Below are positions 48,291 to 60,793 of a DNA stretch of 64,000 nucleotides, piece by piece. Numbering within the stretch: the first letter of the stretch is position 1; every line of letters starts with the position of its first letter. The notes beneath the pieces are model-generated. The model searched no databases. It was not told where the DNA came from and was given only the letters and a program-made list of their open reading frames with translations. A program made the translations under genes and the position numbers. The stretch is from Fasciolopsis buskii (Eukaryota; Platyhelminthes; Trematoda; Plagiorchiida; Fasciolidae): positions 180,573 through 244,572 of the forward strand of contig LUCM01010058.1 in the NCBI GenBank assembly GCA_008360955.1, in the 5' to 3' direction.

Positions 48291-50350
48291 AGCTCCAAAT
48301 GGAACCACCCTGAGACGAACAAAGGGTACTGATTGAAAGTTGATTTCACACGAATAAATACGACTCTTGAAGTCTCATTTTAGCCTCCTCGAAAAGGTCT
48401 AGCTATTCGCATTCCCAGTAGGCTCCGCTATCAAATACCGATATACCCATGGCAGAAAAACCCAACCAACTTCCCGCAACTTTAAACCAGTGAAGCACTG
48501 CCAACGCAATTTTCACCTCACATTTGCTCTCGTTTAGTATGTATGTAACAAAGTACACAAATAGCCATAGACATTCACATCTGATTCTCATTTACTTACT
48601 TTCAAATTAACATGTAATATCCCAATTCTGTCTGTAAATGGCGGCATTATTTGAGGCCTAATTCAAAGCATCATTTTATTTCTGGTTCTAATTGTTACAC
48701 TAAACGTAACCCTCAACTGGAACAATCCTAGGCTGTGATCATTCTTACTTTCTTCTGTTCCAGATGGGAGCGTTTGCACTTTCATCTCACCAAGAGTTCA
48801 ATTTCCAGATTCTTGCCCTATCTTCGCAAGTTTCTGTTCACTGTGAAAGTAAACTGACTCAATACCCAGATGGACTATCCCAGAAAGGACAAATATGACC
48901 TGCTTCATAGGTCACGATGCCGGAAAACATTGCTATTAATCTGCATGGCTCACCAACGCAAACTGACACCTCTGCCTCAAGTCTGTTCGGAAATCGAAGC
49001 CGCATAGTGTGATCCCGGAAGCTGACGCAGCTTTACTGCTGAAACTACCCAGTTGTGGTTAGCACGCCCATCATACTAACAGCCAATCGTCACGAAGGCA
49101 CCCATACGTAGGCCCCTGTTTCAGATACTTCCTCTGGCGTCTACTTCGGAAAATCCAAGCCAATTTCCCCTTCATCGCCCCGGTCGTTCTTATACCAGCA
49201 ACTGCTATCAGTTTGGTTCCCGAATAAAAAATAAAAAAGCGAAAAGACCTCTTTTTGTTTCACGTTGGCCTATCGTACTAATCGTCATTTCTTCTCCTCA
49301 CTCCCGATGACGTTTCCTTTCTTCACGTTCTCAGACAATGGTTTGCAATAATACTTTATCAATGCCACTCTTCTTTCCGCACTTCCGGAAGGCAGGACGC
49401 AGGAACCGCAATAAAATGACTGACGTTCTTTATATCCTCACCTTAATATCGGGCACCTGTTGTCCACCTGTGTTCTGTCCTCTAGTTGCTTTTGGTCATT
49501 TTTGACAATTTTTCACCTCGTACTCATGATTTTTGTTGACTGTTTTCATCGCAATTTAAATTTCATGCATACTTTATAAACTCGTCAAATTCGATTGCTG
49601 CGGCCGTTTCTTGGCATTCGTCGCCGTCCTCCAGTTGAATGTTTTGCCCGCTATATGCATCACTAGAACACATAAACAACTTGTTCCTCGCAGAACGCCG
49701 CGTATGTTTTATTTTCCCGGAACTCTCATATAATAAGGACAACATCTTCATTTTACTCTTATCTGTAAATCGCTTTTTTTCCTTGTAACTTGTAGCACCC
49801 CTGCAACATTTGATCATGCAACCAGGTATGCCTCTCTAAGTATTCCGGAGGTATCCCGGTCCTACAATCTCTCACAAAACCTTCTGCTGCTCTTGTGGTC
49901 CCCGGTCAATGCTATTTCAAACAGATCATGAGGATGTTTGAGTATGTTTTTTCCCTAGAGCGGACGAAATATTTAGATATTCCTTGCAGACCGTTCCCCT
50001 AACCCTCTTCTGATGGTGCGTGTATCCCCACTCACCACAGGGGGCGCCCCCAATACCGGCCGCTAGGGACCGCTGTTCAAAGTGGCATTATACCAGGAAA
50101 GTCGTAAAATGAATATTTCCAGTTTTTCGTTTTTCTCCGAAGGCTGAAACACGGAGCATATCATCGATTTCATATCTTGAGCAACGCAGTTGATAACTCT
50201 GGGAAATGTGGATAAATAACTGAGCGAATAGGACGCAGTTCATGATTTTCGCTCACAAAAATTCCTAAAGTGCATAGAAAATACTATGAAATAATCCTTA
50301 AAGCCTCCAGTGTTCAAGCGAGTCTAGGCGGTTTCACTGAGGTCTAATTG
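48290..50350. other. Mostly unassigned DNA
   Basis: No transposon is recognised. It contains a possible minus-strand exon (49817-49563) and a 12 bp perfect GC palindrome, GGGGGCGCCCCC, at 50040-50051, about 300 bases before a possible start exon at 50353. Confidence 0.4.
49563..49817 (-). other. Possible terminal exon, function unknown
   Basis: An 84-codon frame with a lysine/arginine-rich first half (KIKHTRRSARNKLF) and an acidic end (QLEDGDECQETAAAIEFDEF) before a stop. An acceptor (ATGTTGCAG) sits near its start, so it could be a last exon. No clear poly(A) signal follows, and no family is recognised. Confidence 0.25.
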
Positions 50351-50352
50351 TG

Positions 50353-50480
50353 ATGGAGCTCTCGGTGCAGGAACCTGGAAGACCAGGTATTTCGCCGCAT
50401 AGTCCTGCCTTCGAATTGCAACTGGAACCGGAACTGAAGGTCATTCGGTCTCGTGACTTACTGGTGATTGTTCGCTGCCT
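50353..50480 (+). other. Possible first coding exon, function unknown
   Basis: ATG at 50353 opens 42 codons (MELSVQEPGRPGISPHSPAF at the start, then ELQLEPELKVIRSRDLLVIV) and ends at a GTGAGT donor at 50481 in phase 2. The frame would stop at the TGA inside the donor if unspliced. No downstream exon could be linked with confidence. Confidence 0.28.
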
Positions 50481-51554
50481 GTGAGTTGCGTCTTTCTGAG
50501 CATCGGTTTTGTCATTTTTATGCTGAACGGATGAGTGGGTTTCCCTAATGTCGGCATGAACACGTGTTAAGTGTGTTAGAGGATATCTTGTGAGTTGTCA
50601 TTATTGAAACAAAAGCACTTATTTGAAAATAAATGTAAGATTTTGGCTTAGTTTCGGCTGGTAAGTTGTTTTTACCATTGCGCGCTTAATTACGTTCTCG
50701 CAATCGTAAAGCTTTTTATCTGACGTACATTACTATGGATCACCGGGATGCTATCCTTTGAGAATAACATCAGCTGGTTTACGGAACTTACTTAGTTGTG
50801 TGAACAAATATATTAGACTTCTTAGACTTATGTGTAAGGTGGTTTCCTGGACATTATTTCCCAACCTATTATCTTCTGCCATTTCATTTTTCAGTTTCTG
50901 TTTTTTCCGTGTTTGCCCATGTAAAAAATGCACGATATCAATTTCTATGTAACTTTCCGCTGTCTAGGAGGTTCGTTATAAGTATTACGGCAAGAAATGA
51001 GCCGAAGAGTAGCTCCAGATCGTGGTTATATGCGTAGCCACTCCGGAACATCGATGTGGAGACAAAGAAAGTAAGCGCTGAGGGTTTCTCATGCCCAGGT
51101 AGAACCACTATAGCCGTCAAACCACGAACAATGAATCAGAGGTCCACGCAGTGGGTTCTAAAGCTTTTCGTTACTTACAATAAATAGGCCATAGCACAAC
51201 GTCATTTTATGACAACATCTCTCCTAGGTCGGCTAAAGCTGAAAGAAAAATGACTTTGTCTCTCGCTGTTGGTTTATACATTGGTAGCATGCAAGCTCTA
51301 GACTGTGCTGCTTCCAGTCTGTAGATATTGTCTGCCGCATACACTACGCAGGATCCACCATACTGACAGCGTAAAAAGATGAGGCGGTGCGTCCAACGCT
51401 GTAGATGCTCCGCTGAAGACGGCCTCAGAAGATCGAGGAGCATTGGTGTTCAGTGTTTTGTGACAGCTGCTTTTAAATTAGTCTTCATTAAGAAATGAGT
51501 TATGTATGTATCCAAAGTGGCAATAATGACGAAGTATATATCTGTCGATTTGTC

Positions 51555-51597
51555 ATATATATATATATAGAAGCAGGAAGTAGTATATATATATATG
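51555..51597. repeat. Two AT microsatellites flanking 14 bp, forming an inverted repeat
   Basis: Alternating AT at about 51555-51569 and 51583-51597 around GAAGCAGGAAGTAG. Because AT repeats are self-complementary, the two arms can pair as a hairpin. Confidence 0.75.
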
Positions 51598-54164
51598 TAC
51601 TGCGCAGCTTTACCCCTGCAATCACATATAACGTTTGCCAGAATCAGTTTATATTGCCGCCATGAACGCCATCCGTCAATACATTAAAGTAATAATGCCA
51701 GTTCCCATTATTTTTCAGATTGGAAATAAAATTGCAGGAAAATTCTCCACCAACGACCGACTATCAAAATACGCTAGAACCAAAGAAATCCACCTTTTTT
51801 ACATTTTATTTCCTAAATTTGCGAATAAAGGATGTACGCATATGCCGAGGATTTTTGTTTGTTCCTGACGGTTCCAGTCGTTTGTGAGGTGCACCGCGAA
51901 AGGCAGAAGTGCACGTGGGACCGTTGCAGTGTGTAGTAAGTCGCGGAATTTAAGTTAGTCTTAGGCCTTTCACGCAGGCAAGTAGATTAGTCGCGAACTG
52001 CAGTTAAGAAACTTAAAATTAGTGTTACCCACGAAAACAGGAACCGATTTCAAACGAATTCGAAAAAGGACCCCAAAAAGTTCAATTTTTCTTTCAAAAG
52101 GGATACATTTGTGGGCAGTTGTGCAGACTGGGCCTGTGGTTTGCCGTTGGATTTTCGACTTCTGCACAAGAGCGGAGTCAGACTTTTGTATTATCTTCAA
52201 AGGCCTCATTGGTTCACTCATATTCCATATCTGAGTGTAAATCCGACAGTACTTTGCACTCACGGTACCAAATAGTACAGAACAGTTTGTTTGTAACTTA
52301 TCAACCCTCAGGTTTACGGGAGATCACCTCGTGGGGTCTTAATGAGAGCCGCTCCCAGTCCACCCTAGGGGCAGTTGGCCATTGAAAAGAAGAATAAATT
52401 TCATCTACGGAGCTAGTCATCCTCTGAATCTGTTAAAAGAGTATCGAGAAGCATTAGGCCGAAGCTATAAACATCGCGAGCACTTTAAACAGGTAATATG
52501 TGACCCAATCAAAATTTGTCATTCGAAGTGGGGAATGGTAATTGTGAACAACGTTTGAGCGGTGCGCAGCCAAAGTCAGATTCCAAGTCCGAAACACAAC
52601 CGATTCGCAAATCCTAAGAAATTGTAGCACTAAGCTAAGCAATACACGAGCACAAACCAACCTCAAATATGCAATCGCAACGAATCAAAATGACAGCCCA
52701 CGCCGCTGTCCATAGGCTCTTTTCGGAGCTGTCCATTGCTACCATTGTGCACACGTTCGCCTGCCAAACACAGCGGCACTTATGATATCCTTATATATCC
52801 TTAGATTCATTGCTGTTTAGAATATTATTAAAACTGTTGTCGTTGTACCTATCCTTCCTATGCTATAACACAAATACCGTCTATTTTGCACGCACTTCCC
52901 TTTGATTCTTGAATATTTATCGACACAATTTGCTCATTGTCTTTATCATATTCGTGTACCACATTTGGAAAACGCCTTGACGAATGCGCTTTGTTGTTAG
53001 TTGCTCTGCCCAGATTGTCCTAGAATCCTTTTTTCATGAAGATGTCAATGGTGATCTTAGAAATATGGTGCAGCAGAGTCAACCGAAGCTTACTGAAATG
53101 GCATGGTTATGTGTCCGTTCCGGCTAGCACTTTCCAATTTGTCGTACCAGTTCTTCATTTCACACGGAATTTTGTTTACCCCGGTTAGTTTCCCCATCCA
53201 TGAACGTCCTTTCCAGTCCGCCATCCAAGTGCTCTTCATGTGTAACATCCGACTGTCACACCCTATTTGTCAGTCTTAACTACAACTAATCACTACGTTC
53301 ATACACACGCACCCACACGAACACACTTGGCCACATATGTGTTAATGACGAATACCTCTAATTATTCAGATATGTATGCGTCCATATATAAAAAATCATA
53401 TCTATATACTGCACATATTAACTCATTCACATTTTCAGTTCCTTACGCTGAAGACATTGTTCTTTGTTGTTGTCGTCGTCTTCTTCGCCGTTTTCCTTGT
53501 CACGTTGTTGTTTTTTTTCTTCCTCATATTTATCAGTCTGATGAATGTAGAACATTTGAGATGTTTTCTTTCTTTCTCGTTCCTATACGTTTTCCCCGCG
53601 CGATTAACCGTTCCTTTTTCTCCTTATGCATGTGTGTACTCGTAAACCGACATATCTCGGGGGCACTTATTCTTCTTGGTTATCCCTGATTGATTCTCAG
53701 ATATTTCCACCCAAAGTGTAAATACATCTAAAAGTTATAGAGATGCTTTACGTTGTCTGATTTTCACGGATTTGTCTGGTGTTCCCTGCCTACGAGCCCC
53801 GTTGCAGGCTGCTTTTATTCAACCGCCACAAGACTACAAATACCGTGAATAATGGTTTGTCATTTTCATATTCCAATCAGGTGACTGCCGGCTCGACTCA
53901 AGTGTACCGATAATTTGGTTTTCCCTACTTGTCTCCAAAAGTGTTCAGTATGACGTAGACAATGTCACTCAGATGCTATAATAATCGGCGCACCGGTTCA
54001 ATCGCAGTTTGACGATCTAAACTATGCGCCATCTTCTGCATACCCTGTATGTTTCGTCTGAGCATCTGCTATCTACTCAATCCCGTTCTCCCATACAACA
54101 TATGCACGACCCGGCTGTCGATGGCACACAATATTGTGACATGTTTTGGGCGTCAGTACTGCAA

Positions 54165-54230
54165 TTAATAATGAGCATCATACCACCATTATCATGATTA
54201 TTGATATTACTATTATTATCATCATATTGT
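54165..54230. repeat. Imperfect ATT/ATC trinucleotide stretch
   Basis: Simple-sequence stretch built from ATT, ATC and ATG triplets. Such tails end some flatworm LINEs, but no LINE body is seen beside it. Confidence 0.6.
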
Positions 54231-56787
54231 TGTACGAATTTCGGAGGTTAGGCCTGTTCATTCTCCATTTTTCTATGCTATGACGTCTCCATTAAGAATA
54301 CCAATGAATTCTGACAAAAACCTAGGGGCTCGCGCGGGTCCCAAAATAACGATAGTAAGAATCGTTCGGTGATTGCGAACAAACAAACTGTCAAGCAAAC
54401 AAAACCTGCTTGAGATAAAATACCAAAGTCATTTTTACGGTAGTGATCTCATGATTTCTTATACAGAAGGTATCATTCAGAGGATTTCCCTTAGCCAAGC
54501 GCTACATCGATCACAGTAGCCCCAAGGAGGACATTGCTTGTATAAGGCAGGACTTTCCCCACCTTCTTCTGGATTATTGTGCCTTGCGAAGCTGTCTTTT
54601 CGTTTCATTCCCCTACCAAGTTAGTCTGACGTCAAGTAGACTTCAGATTCAATTGCTGGATAGGGTTTCTGTTCATACTTATTTACGTGCACAAAAAGCT
54701 CGTCGTTAAAACTGAGGTAACAGGCCTAGCGGGCCTTCAGAAGACACCGCTCGGAGTCAACAATGGATTACGACAAAATTAAGGAAATGGGCTTGTAAAA
54801 CTGTGGTGATTGTGAAATACTTAAACATGAGTTACGGACCTGTGGAACTATTTAGAACACTTCCTTTTTCTGGTGTATGAGCCCAAAGTAGTTCAAAAGT
54901 TAACCTGTTTGTTGCCGGCCTTTCTAACCTCGTCGTCCTCAGAATAATTCTCGCAGAACTAGGAAATACCACCGCATTTAGGCACTTGTTCCAGCTGGGA
55001 GAACTTCATACTTCTCCAGACAATTGCCGAAGGAGCTAAGCTTGCTATTCTGAACATTTGTACCCTTGGCAGCTTGTATTGTTTCTAGGCTCCGGAATGA
55101 ATCACCTCGACAACCTAAGCAGACTCAAATCCGTAAAAGCTGAAAGTCGACGAGATTTTGCATGCATGTGTGGGTATCAGCATGGGATAATTTGAAAATG
55201 CAGACATTAAATATATCGCAGCACATGCAGATACTGCTGAATCCAGCCAATAAATAGCTGATAATATGGTCACAGCAAACTTGAGGCCGGTGGCCTCTCT
55301 TGGACGTGAGAATTTTGCTATGGTGAACCGGATCGTTTATGGACGCTCTTCAACGAAAACTGTACTGCTACTTAGTCGAGAAAGGTTAATCCGGATCCCA
55401 GGTATCTCCCCAAAAATGCCGAATCCCAAAAGTGCATACCCTAGAGGTTTGATATTTTCACTAATAGGAACGAACACCGGAGGAACAGGGTGCACACTTT
55501 TCAGTGATTCTTCAGATTACTCCAACTCCTCCGCACGGATTTGCGAATGTCCAGGTTCGACGGCGGCGCGTTCTGTCCATTGTTAAACCTGAAGTTACAT
55601 CCGCAGTCCGGAACAAGTCTGGTGGCAGTGCCACTATTTGGAGTTCTTTTAACTATTTATTGAGGGTAGCACTCCAGATTCCACTAAATAATCAGCAGGG
55701 TGAAACCCACCACAGTCGGCATCCCGTCAGCAAAGGAGTCAAAAGTTCTTTAAGCCACGGCCCGGTAGTGATCCGCATTCTAATCTAGAGGTGCTTTACA
55801 TAATCCTTGGCTGTTCATCAGCATAATGTCTGCGCATATTTACGCGTGACTTTTAACATCATGACGTCCAGCTCCGCAAAAAACAAACCCATTACAATAA
55901 AAGTAAACAAACCTGAAAATCCTCCACCTGCCGCATGACTATGACATTAAATATGGAATCCCTGAAGAAGCTATTTAATTCTGTTCAGCTGGGTCCCAAA
56001 ATTACCATAGGTTCCCCTTTGCACTATTTAGGTATTTAAGTGGATTTTGTCTGTTTGATATCAATTTTGCAAGCAATAGTGTTAAAAAGGTGAGAAATAT
56101 TTAAACCCAGGAGCTTCATCACACTTTGGAGATGAAATGAGCCAAAATACGTTTGCCCAAATCAATAAGACGTTTTTGGACAACGTTTGCCGCCTTTTGG
56201 GATAGTCGATTTCCCAGGGCGGAAATTCTCGTCATTTAACTTATTACGAAATCGGTGAATCAAAAACGTTTGTCTGTGAATTGGAACCGGTTGTGGAATA
56301 TAAGGCGGAAAGGCCCTTGGAATGCATCCTTCTTCGCAGCTCCGCTGATTGATACCTCACGCTTTAATACCAACGGGAAGACAACTAATCTCAAATCCCA
56401 CCTCAGTGTAAAAATGCCGACAGGAAACGCAATCCATTTAATCCAGTAAAAATGATAACGATGTTGATTCCTGCTACATCTTAATTTAACAGAGCTAGGC
56501 GGCTTGTTTTTTTGAAATCAAGCTATGAGGGTTGGAGTTGATTAAGCCATGACATTGAGTGCTCTATCGAGATCCGCTTCGTTACTTGGAAGCCGCGGTG
56601 TAACGCCGGACAAGCTGAGTAACATTGTATTTTTCCCAATTCAGTAGGTTGCACTGAGGAAGAGAAATAGACGGAGGACGGCGCTGTAATTAAAAAGACT
56701 GAACCGTGCTATTGTTTTCCTGAATATCATAGCATGCTTATTCCAAATTCCCAACTGCTTCAGCCACTCCCTCTTCTCTCCGTTTAG

Positions 56788-56989
56788 TTCTGCACATTTG
56801 TGCCGCAACCCGAAAAATAATATCGTGCTAGGAAAAGAAGGGAATGTTGCTGACTACGGCAACAGTGACGCAGTAGCAGAACTGAATGACCCAGAAGATG
56901 GCTTGACGGTGGAAGTTACTCGGCTTTGGGGACAACGTGGGTTTCCAAAATCCGTTGGGCGTTTTCCAGTTTCGCTAGAGGTGTCTTCT
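56788..56989 (+). other. Candidate internal exon, 202 nt
   Basis: A strong acceptor (CTCTTCTCTCCGTTTAG ending at 56787) is followed by 67 open codons and a consensus donor GTAAGT at 56990. It enters with one base of a split codon and leaves in phase 0. The peptide is acidic in the middle (ADYGNSDAVAELNDPEDGLT) and continues VEVTRLWGQRGFPKSVGRF. No family is recognised. It is among the best splice-signal candidates on the plus strand. Confidence 0.38.
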
Positions 56990-57780
56990 GTAAGTAAAAA
57001 CTGTGCCTGGTGGCAGAATCAAGTAAGTCAGAGCATTGGGTGATTTTCGCGGGGGAAAACCAAGCATCATGGGCGGTTCGTCATACAGCGGGGGTTGGAG
57101 GACGCAAGTAAAGAGGGTCTATATGGTGATGCGAACACAGCAAAGGATTTAGTGCAATCAATCGCCCGCCAAGCACCCCAGAAGAACCAATGTAATACGG
57201 AAAGCCGATTTACCATCTGCAGAAAATGAGCGGACATGAAATCCGCACATCCGCGCCAAACCAAGGCCATTGGCACGTCGAGGCTACCCAGAGAAGCATG
57301 GGGAAAAACTTGAACGCTGTATACTGCAATTACTGTTTCCGGGTGAATTTAAACTTTCGGTAATACGGCGTTAAAATGCGGGAGTTACAAGCACTCCGGG
57401 AAGGCTGTGAATTTTTGTAAGGAAGAGAAATGTTTTGAAGTTTTCCCAGCCGAAACGCCGCATGGAACTGATTGCTGTGGATTTGGGGGTGAACGGCAAT
57501 GTTTCATGACTCCAGGGGTACCATAGGCCCCCACCTTTAGTGGCCGGTGGGACAGGAACAGGATGTAATCACCCGGCCCATGACAAAAATCGTGATGTTA
57601 CGGCGGCGATGTTCATGATCGGTGATACGAACTAAAATTCGCTTATGTCAATTATCTGTGCACAATGTAAAGCCAGCATTGACCCTAAATTTGCTGCATT
57701 TTTAAGTCAAACAATTCGGTGCGCCACATAATAGTATTGTAAGGTTTCATTGTGGAACTAGGCATGTCCAGGGCAGAAGG
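56990..57780. other. Unassigned DNA before a LINE remnant
   Basis: No conserved block is recognised. The LINE ORF2 remnant that begins at about 57785 may extend upstream into this stretch in a form too decayed to see. Confidence 0.4.
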
Positions 57781-57784
57781 TTTG

Positions 57785-59270
57785 TCCTGACAGTCTGTAC
57801 TCAGCTCTTTCAAGACAGTGTGTTGTGGCTCTGACGGATGCATTCGCTTCCTTAGTTAACTCATCATTAACCTCGTCTTCTATCCCTGAATGCTGGAGAC
57901 TTGTCACTATTATTCCCATCCCAAAACCTGGCAGTTCTACTGCTTTAGCAAAACGTTTTCACCCCATCGCGTTAACGTCTTCTGGTTTTAAACTGACGAA
58001 GCGTGCTAAACTTAAGCGTCTGCGTTCTTCTATATATCCTCCTGACAAACCCTTTCCAGTTTGCCTACAAGTCTAACAGGTCCACTGTGGATGTTGTCGC
58101 CTTCCTCATTCACCACATTTGTAAGTCCTTAAACGCATCAACGAAATCTGTGCGTTGCGCCTTCCTGGATTATTCGTCGGCATTTGACTCAGTCTCACAG
58201 TCTCTTCTACTCCACAAACTACAAAAATTTGGTCGTCGTAGTTCTTTATTAGTATGGCTGTCTAATTAATTTCTCAACCGAAACCAGTGCACACGAATAG
58301 GTGATAAACCTTCAAAACCGTTGGTTAACAACTCAGGAGTGCTTCGGGGTGTTGTTCTTTCACCGTTTCTTTTTTCTATTTACACCAGCGATTCAGCAAC
58401 CGGCTCACCGTGTCATCTGTTTAAGTATGCTGATAATGTTGCCCTCTCTCGATGATCTTCAAAGTTTTACCTACAACCGATCTTCTGTTCACGATTGCTC
58501 TGCAAGAGCTGGTTTAAATCTCGACACACCTAAATGTTTCGAATTTCTTTTGACCATCCCTCGGTCGACCTACCCATCCGAAACGTCTTTCATCAACTCA
58601 AAAACTCTTACCAGATTCGATTCTGTGAAATATCTAGCAGTTACTAATGATAAAAACCTGAAGTAGACTATTCACATTTCTACCTGTGTAAAGAGCCTCT
58701 GACGGTTTTCAGGAAAGTTTGACACTACAAGGTGGAAAAAAGCACCATCTCCTGATTTGTAAACCAGTGTTTTTCCAATCTTTCTTCACTGTCCTCCCGT
58801 CATTTTTCTAGGTTTTCTTAAAAAAGACGCCAAACATCTTCGCCTAGGACAATCAATTCCTAGCCGGGTGTCTTTCGTACCACTAACTGAACTGCCTTTC
58901 AATCAATGTGATCAACACTTATCAGCGTGTGAGAAATTTGCTCGTAAAATTCTTTCGGATCCCACGCATCCTCTGCACAACGATTTCCCAAAGTGTCGCT
59001 CTCATATTTCTACACGATCCGATTTTCGTTCCATACGCTCTAGAATCGATATCTATAGAAAATCCGCTAGCCCATATTTAGCACGAGTTTTGACAAACCG
59101 TGACCGGGTTTCAGCCGAATTCCTGAGCAACCTGTTCTAATGCGTTTTGACTATTCCTGGATAAGTTGTTTTATATTGCTCACGAGGCGATGAGCATATT
59201 TTTATTCTACCTAATAAATTCTTCTCCCCGCCCTATTTTTTGTTTTACCCTCACACATTTTGACTGGAAT
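57785..59270 (+). mobile_element. CR1-like LINE RT remnant with 3' end
   Basis: RT blocks in order: IPECWRLVTIIPIPKPGSST (about 57875-57935), QFAYKSNRSTVDVVAFLIHH (about 58060-58120), FLDYSSAFDSVSQSLLLHKL (about 58165-58225, motif A intact), GVLRGVVLSPFLFSIYTSD (about 58335-58395, motif B), LFKYADNVALS (about 58418-58450; YADD is YADN at 58426-58437). The C-terminal part, ending SPYLARVLTNRDRVSAEFLS and LF with a stop at about 59140, matches the end of CR1-like ORF2 proteins, and a short 3' UTR follows. Frameshifts occur near 58060, 58440 and 58700. No endonuclease is attached, so it is 5' truncated. Confidence 0.8.
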
Positions 59271-60793
59271 GCGACATTATTTAGTGTACGCAAAAGTCTA
59301 TACAATATAGTACAAGATATCGGCAACTTTTTGGGAGCCAGATGAAAGGAAAAAGTTCAACCAGTCAAGATAATCAAACCAGCCCAGTTTTCTAATTTTT
59401 AAGACACGCTCACGAACTGGGTAGCGGTTGCAGATGTTCGGGGTCTGGAACGAATATGAAGAAAGCATGAGACTCCTGTCGTCACTACCCGGAAAGTTAT
59501 CGAGCATGGAGGTGTCAATATTGGGGAGACCGTGGGTGAATACAAGGTCAGGGATATTATTTCCGCTGTTGGGGTTTTGCAACATACTGCGTCCATCCTC
59601 CTACTTGGGTTTCACGAGCAAAATTAAAGAACTGCGAAGGGGCAGCCCTGGTAGACCAGCAAATTCTAGGAGCGTTAAAGTCTCCTGTTATAAATTTTGC
59701 TTCTCCATGGATGGATGCGGTGTACTGGAATGCCCTGATGAGTTGAGGTATCTCAAAATTGATGGATCCTGGATGTGGGTAAGCACATCCAAGGTGCACC
59801 AGAAAGTTATGCATACGGATAGAGAACAACAAAATATCGAGTCCGGATGTCGGGGGAGGGAAACGGATAATTCACGCTTTCAGTAAGCCGGATAACCACC
59901 TACACGCCGATTAGTTTGGTGCGTTAGGAAGGAGTTGTAGCCATTTAGAAATATTTCATTTAAGGGTGTGTATTCCGTCAATCACGTTTCAGTGATTAGA
60001 ATAACGTCGCAGGAGTGATTTTATACGAAACATCTCAGGGTGCTAATCCAACATAAGAACGATCGCACGTTAAGCAGTATCAGGGACAATTTGGTTGCTC
60101 AGTCAACGCTGAGTGGGGCCTAATGAGCCGAAGTACAGCAAAGAGTGGGCGGTGAATTTACAGTTGACGTACTGGGCTTGGAGAAAACATTCGGAATTGT
60201 CGGAGGTTGGACATTTGTTTAGAGGCATGGAGAATAGTTGGAGGCCATTTTTGATTGATTATGAGATGGGACGATGCCGAATTCGGAACGGGCAGTGCCG
60301 AAGGTCATTGATGACATTACTATATGGATGACTGCGTTCGTAGAGCCATTTCGTTGTGGCCATCTCCGAGATAATTGAGAGAGGGACCCAAGTTTCGTTC
60401 AAGAAAATACTGATCCCAAGGAGGCAAATTCTCGTAATAGGGGAAGCCATATTGTTAGAACCACATTAGCGGGTGTCAATATAACCCTTGAGAGGACCGG
60501 GCCGTTGGGGAGCACTTCTCAGAAAAAAGTAAGTTAGTGAGTGGTGAGGAGTATTTGTGAGCGACGGAGCAGCCAGGAGCGGGATAGAGAGGTATGCGAG
60601 TGGGTGGGATTCCACCGGCTCTGGGGCAGAAATTTTGTGGATAGGGTGGAATAATGGCGACTTGGACAAACGGAGACGGTTTGAGTCTCAAAAGGGGCGG
60701 CGGTTTTGTGGTCTTTGAATTTATGAGGGTGTTGTGGACAGTAGAAAGAGAGTAACACTTGCCAGTTTGGGCATGGTGGTTAAAGTATGGAGA

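Larger units (their letters stand above)
50490..56780. other. Unassigned DNA with microsatellites
   Basis: About 6.3 kb without recognisable transposon blocks. It holds the paired AT microsatellites at 51555-51596, a pyrimidine/GT-rich simple stretch at about 53455-53530 and an ATT/ATC-rich stretch at about 54165-54228. Frames at 51443-51207 (minus), 51635-51868, 52022-52385, 53267-53689 and 55266-55788 are unassigned. Confidence 0.35.

Noticed and set aside
53267..53689. 140-codon plus-strand frame
   Set aside because: Much of it is translated from a pyrimidine-rich simple sequence (53455-53530), giving runs of Val, Phe and Leu. Composition explains the open frame.
59428..59886. 152-codon plus-strand frame
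   Set aside because: Antisense shadow of the minus-strand LINE endonuclease, whose GDFN motif and neighbours are readable.
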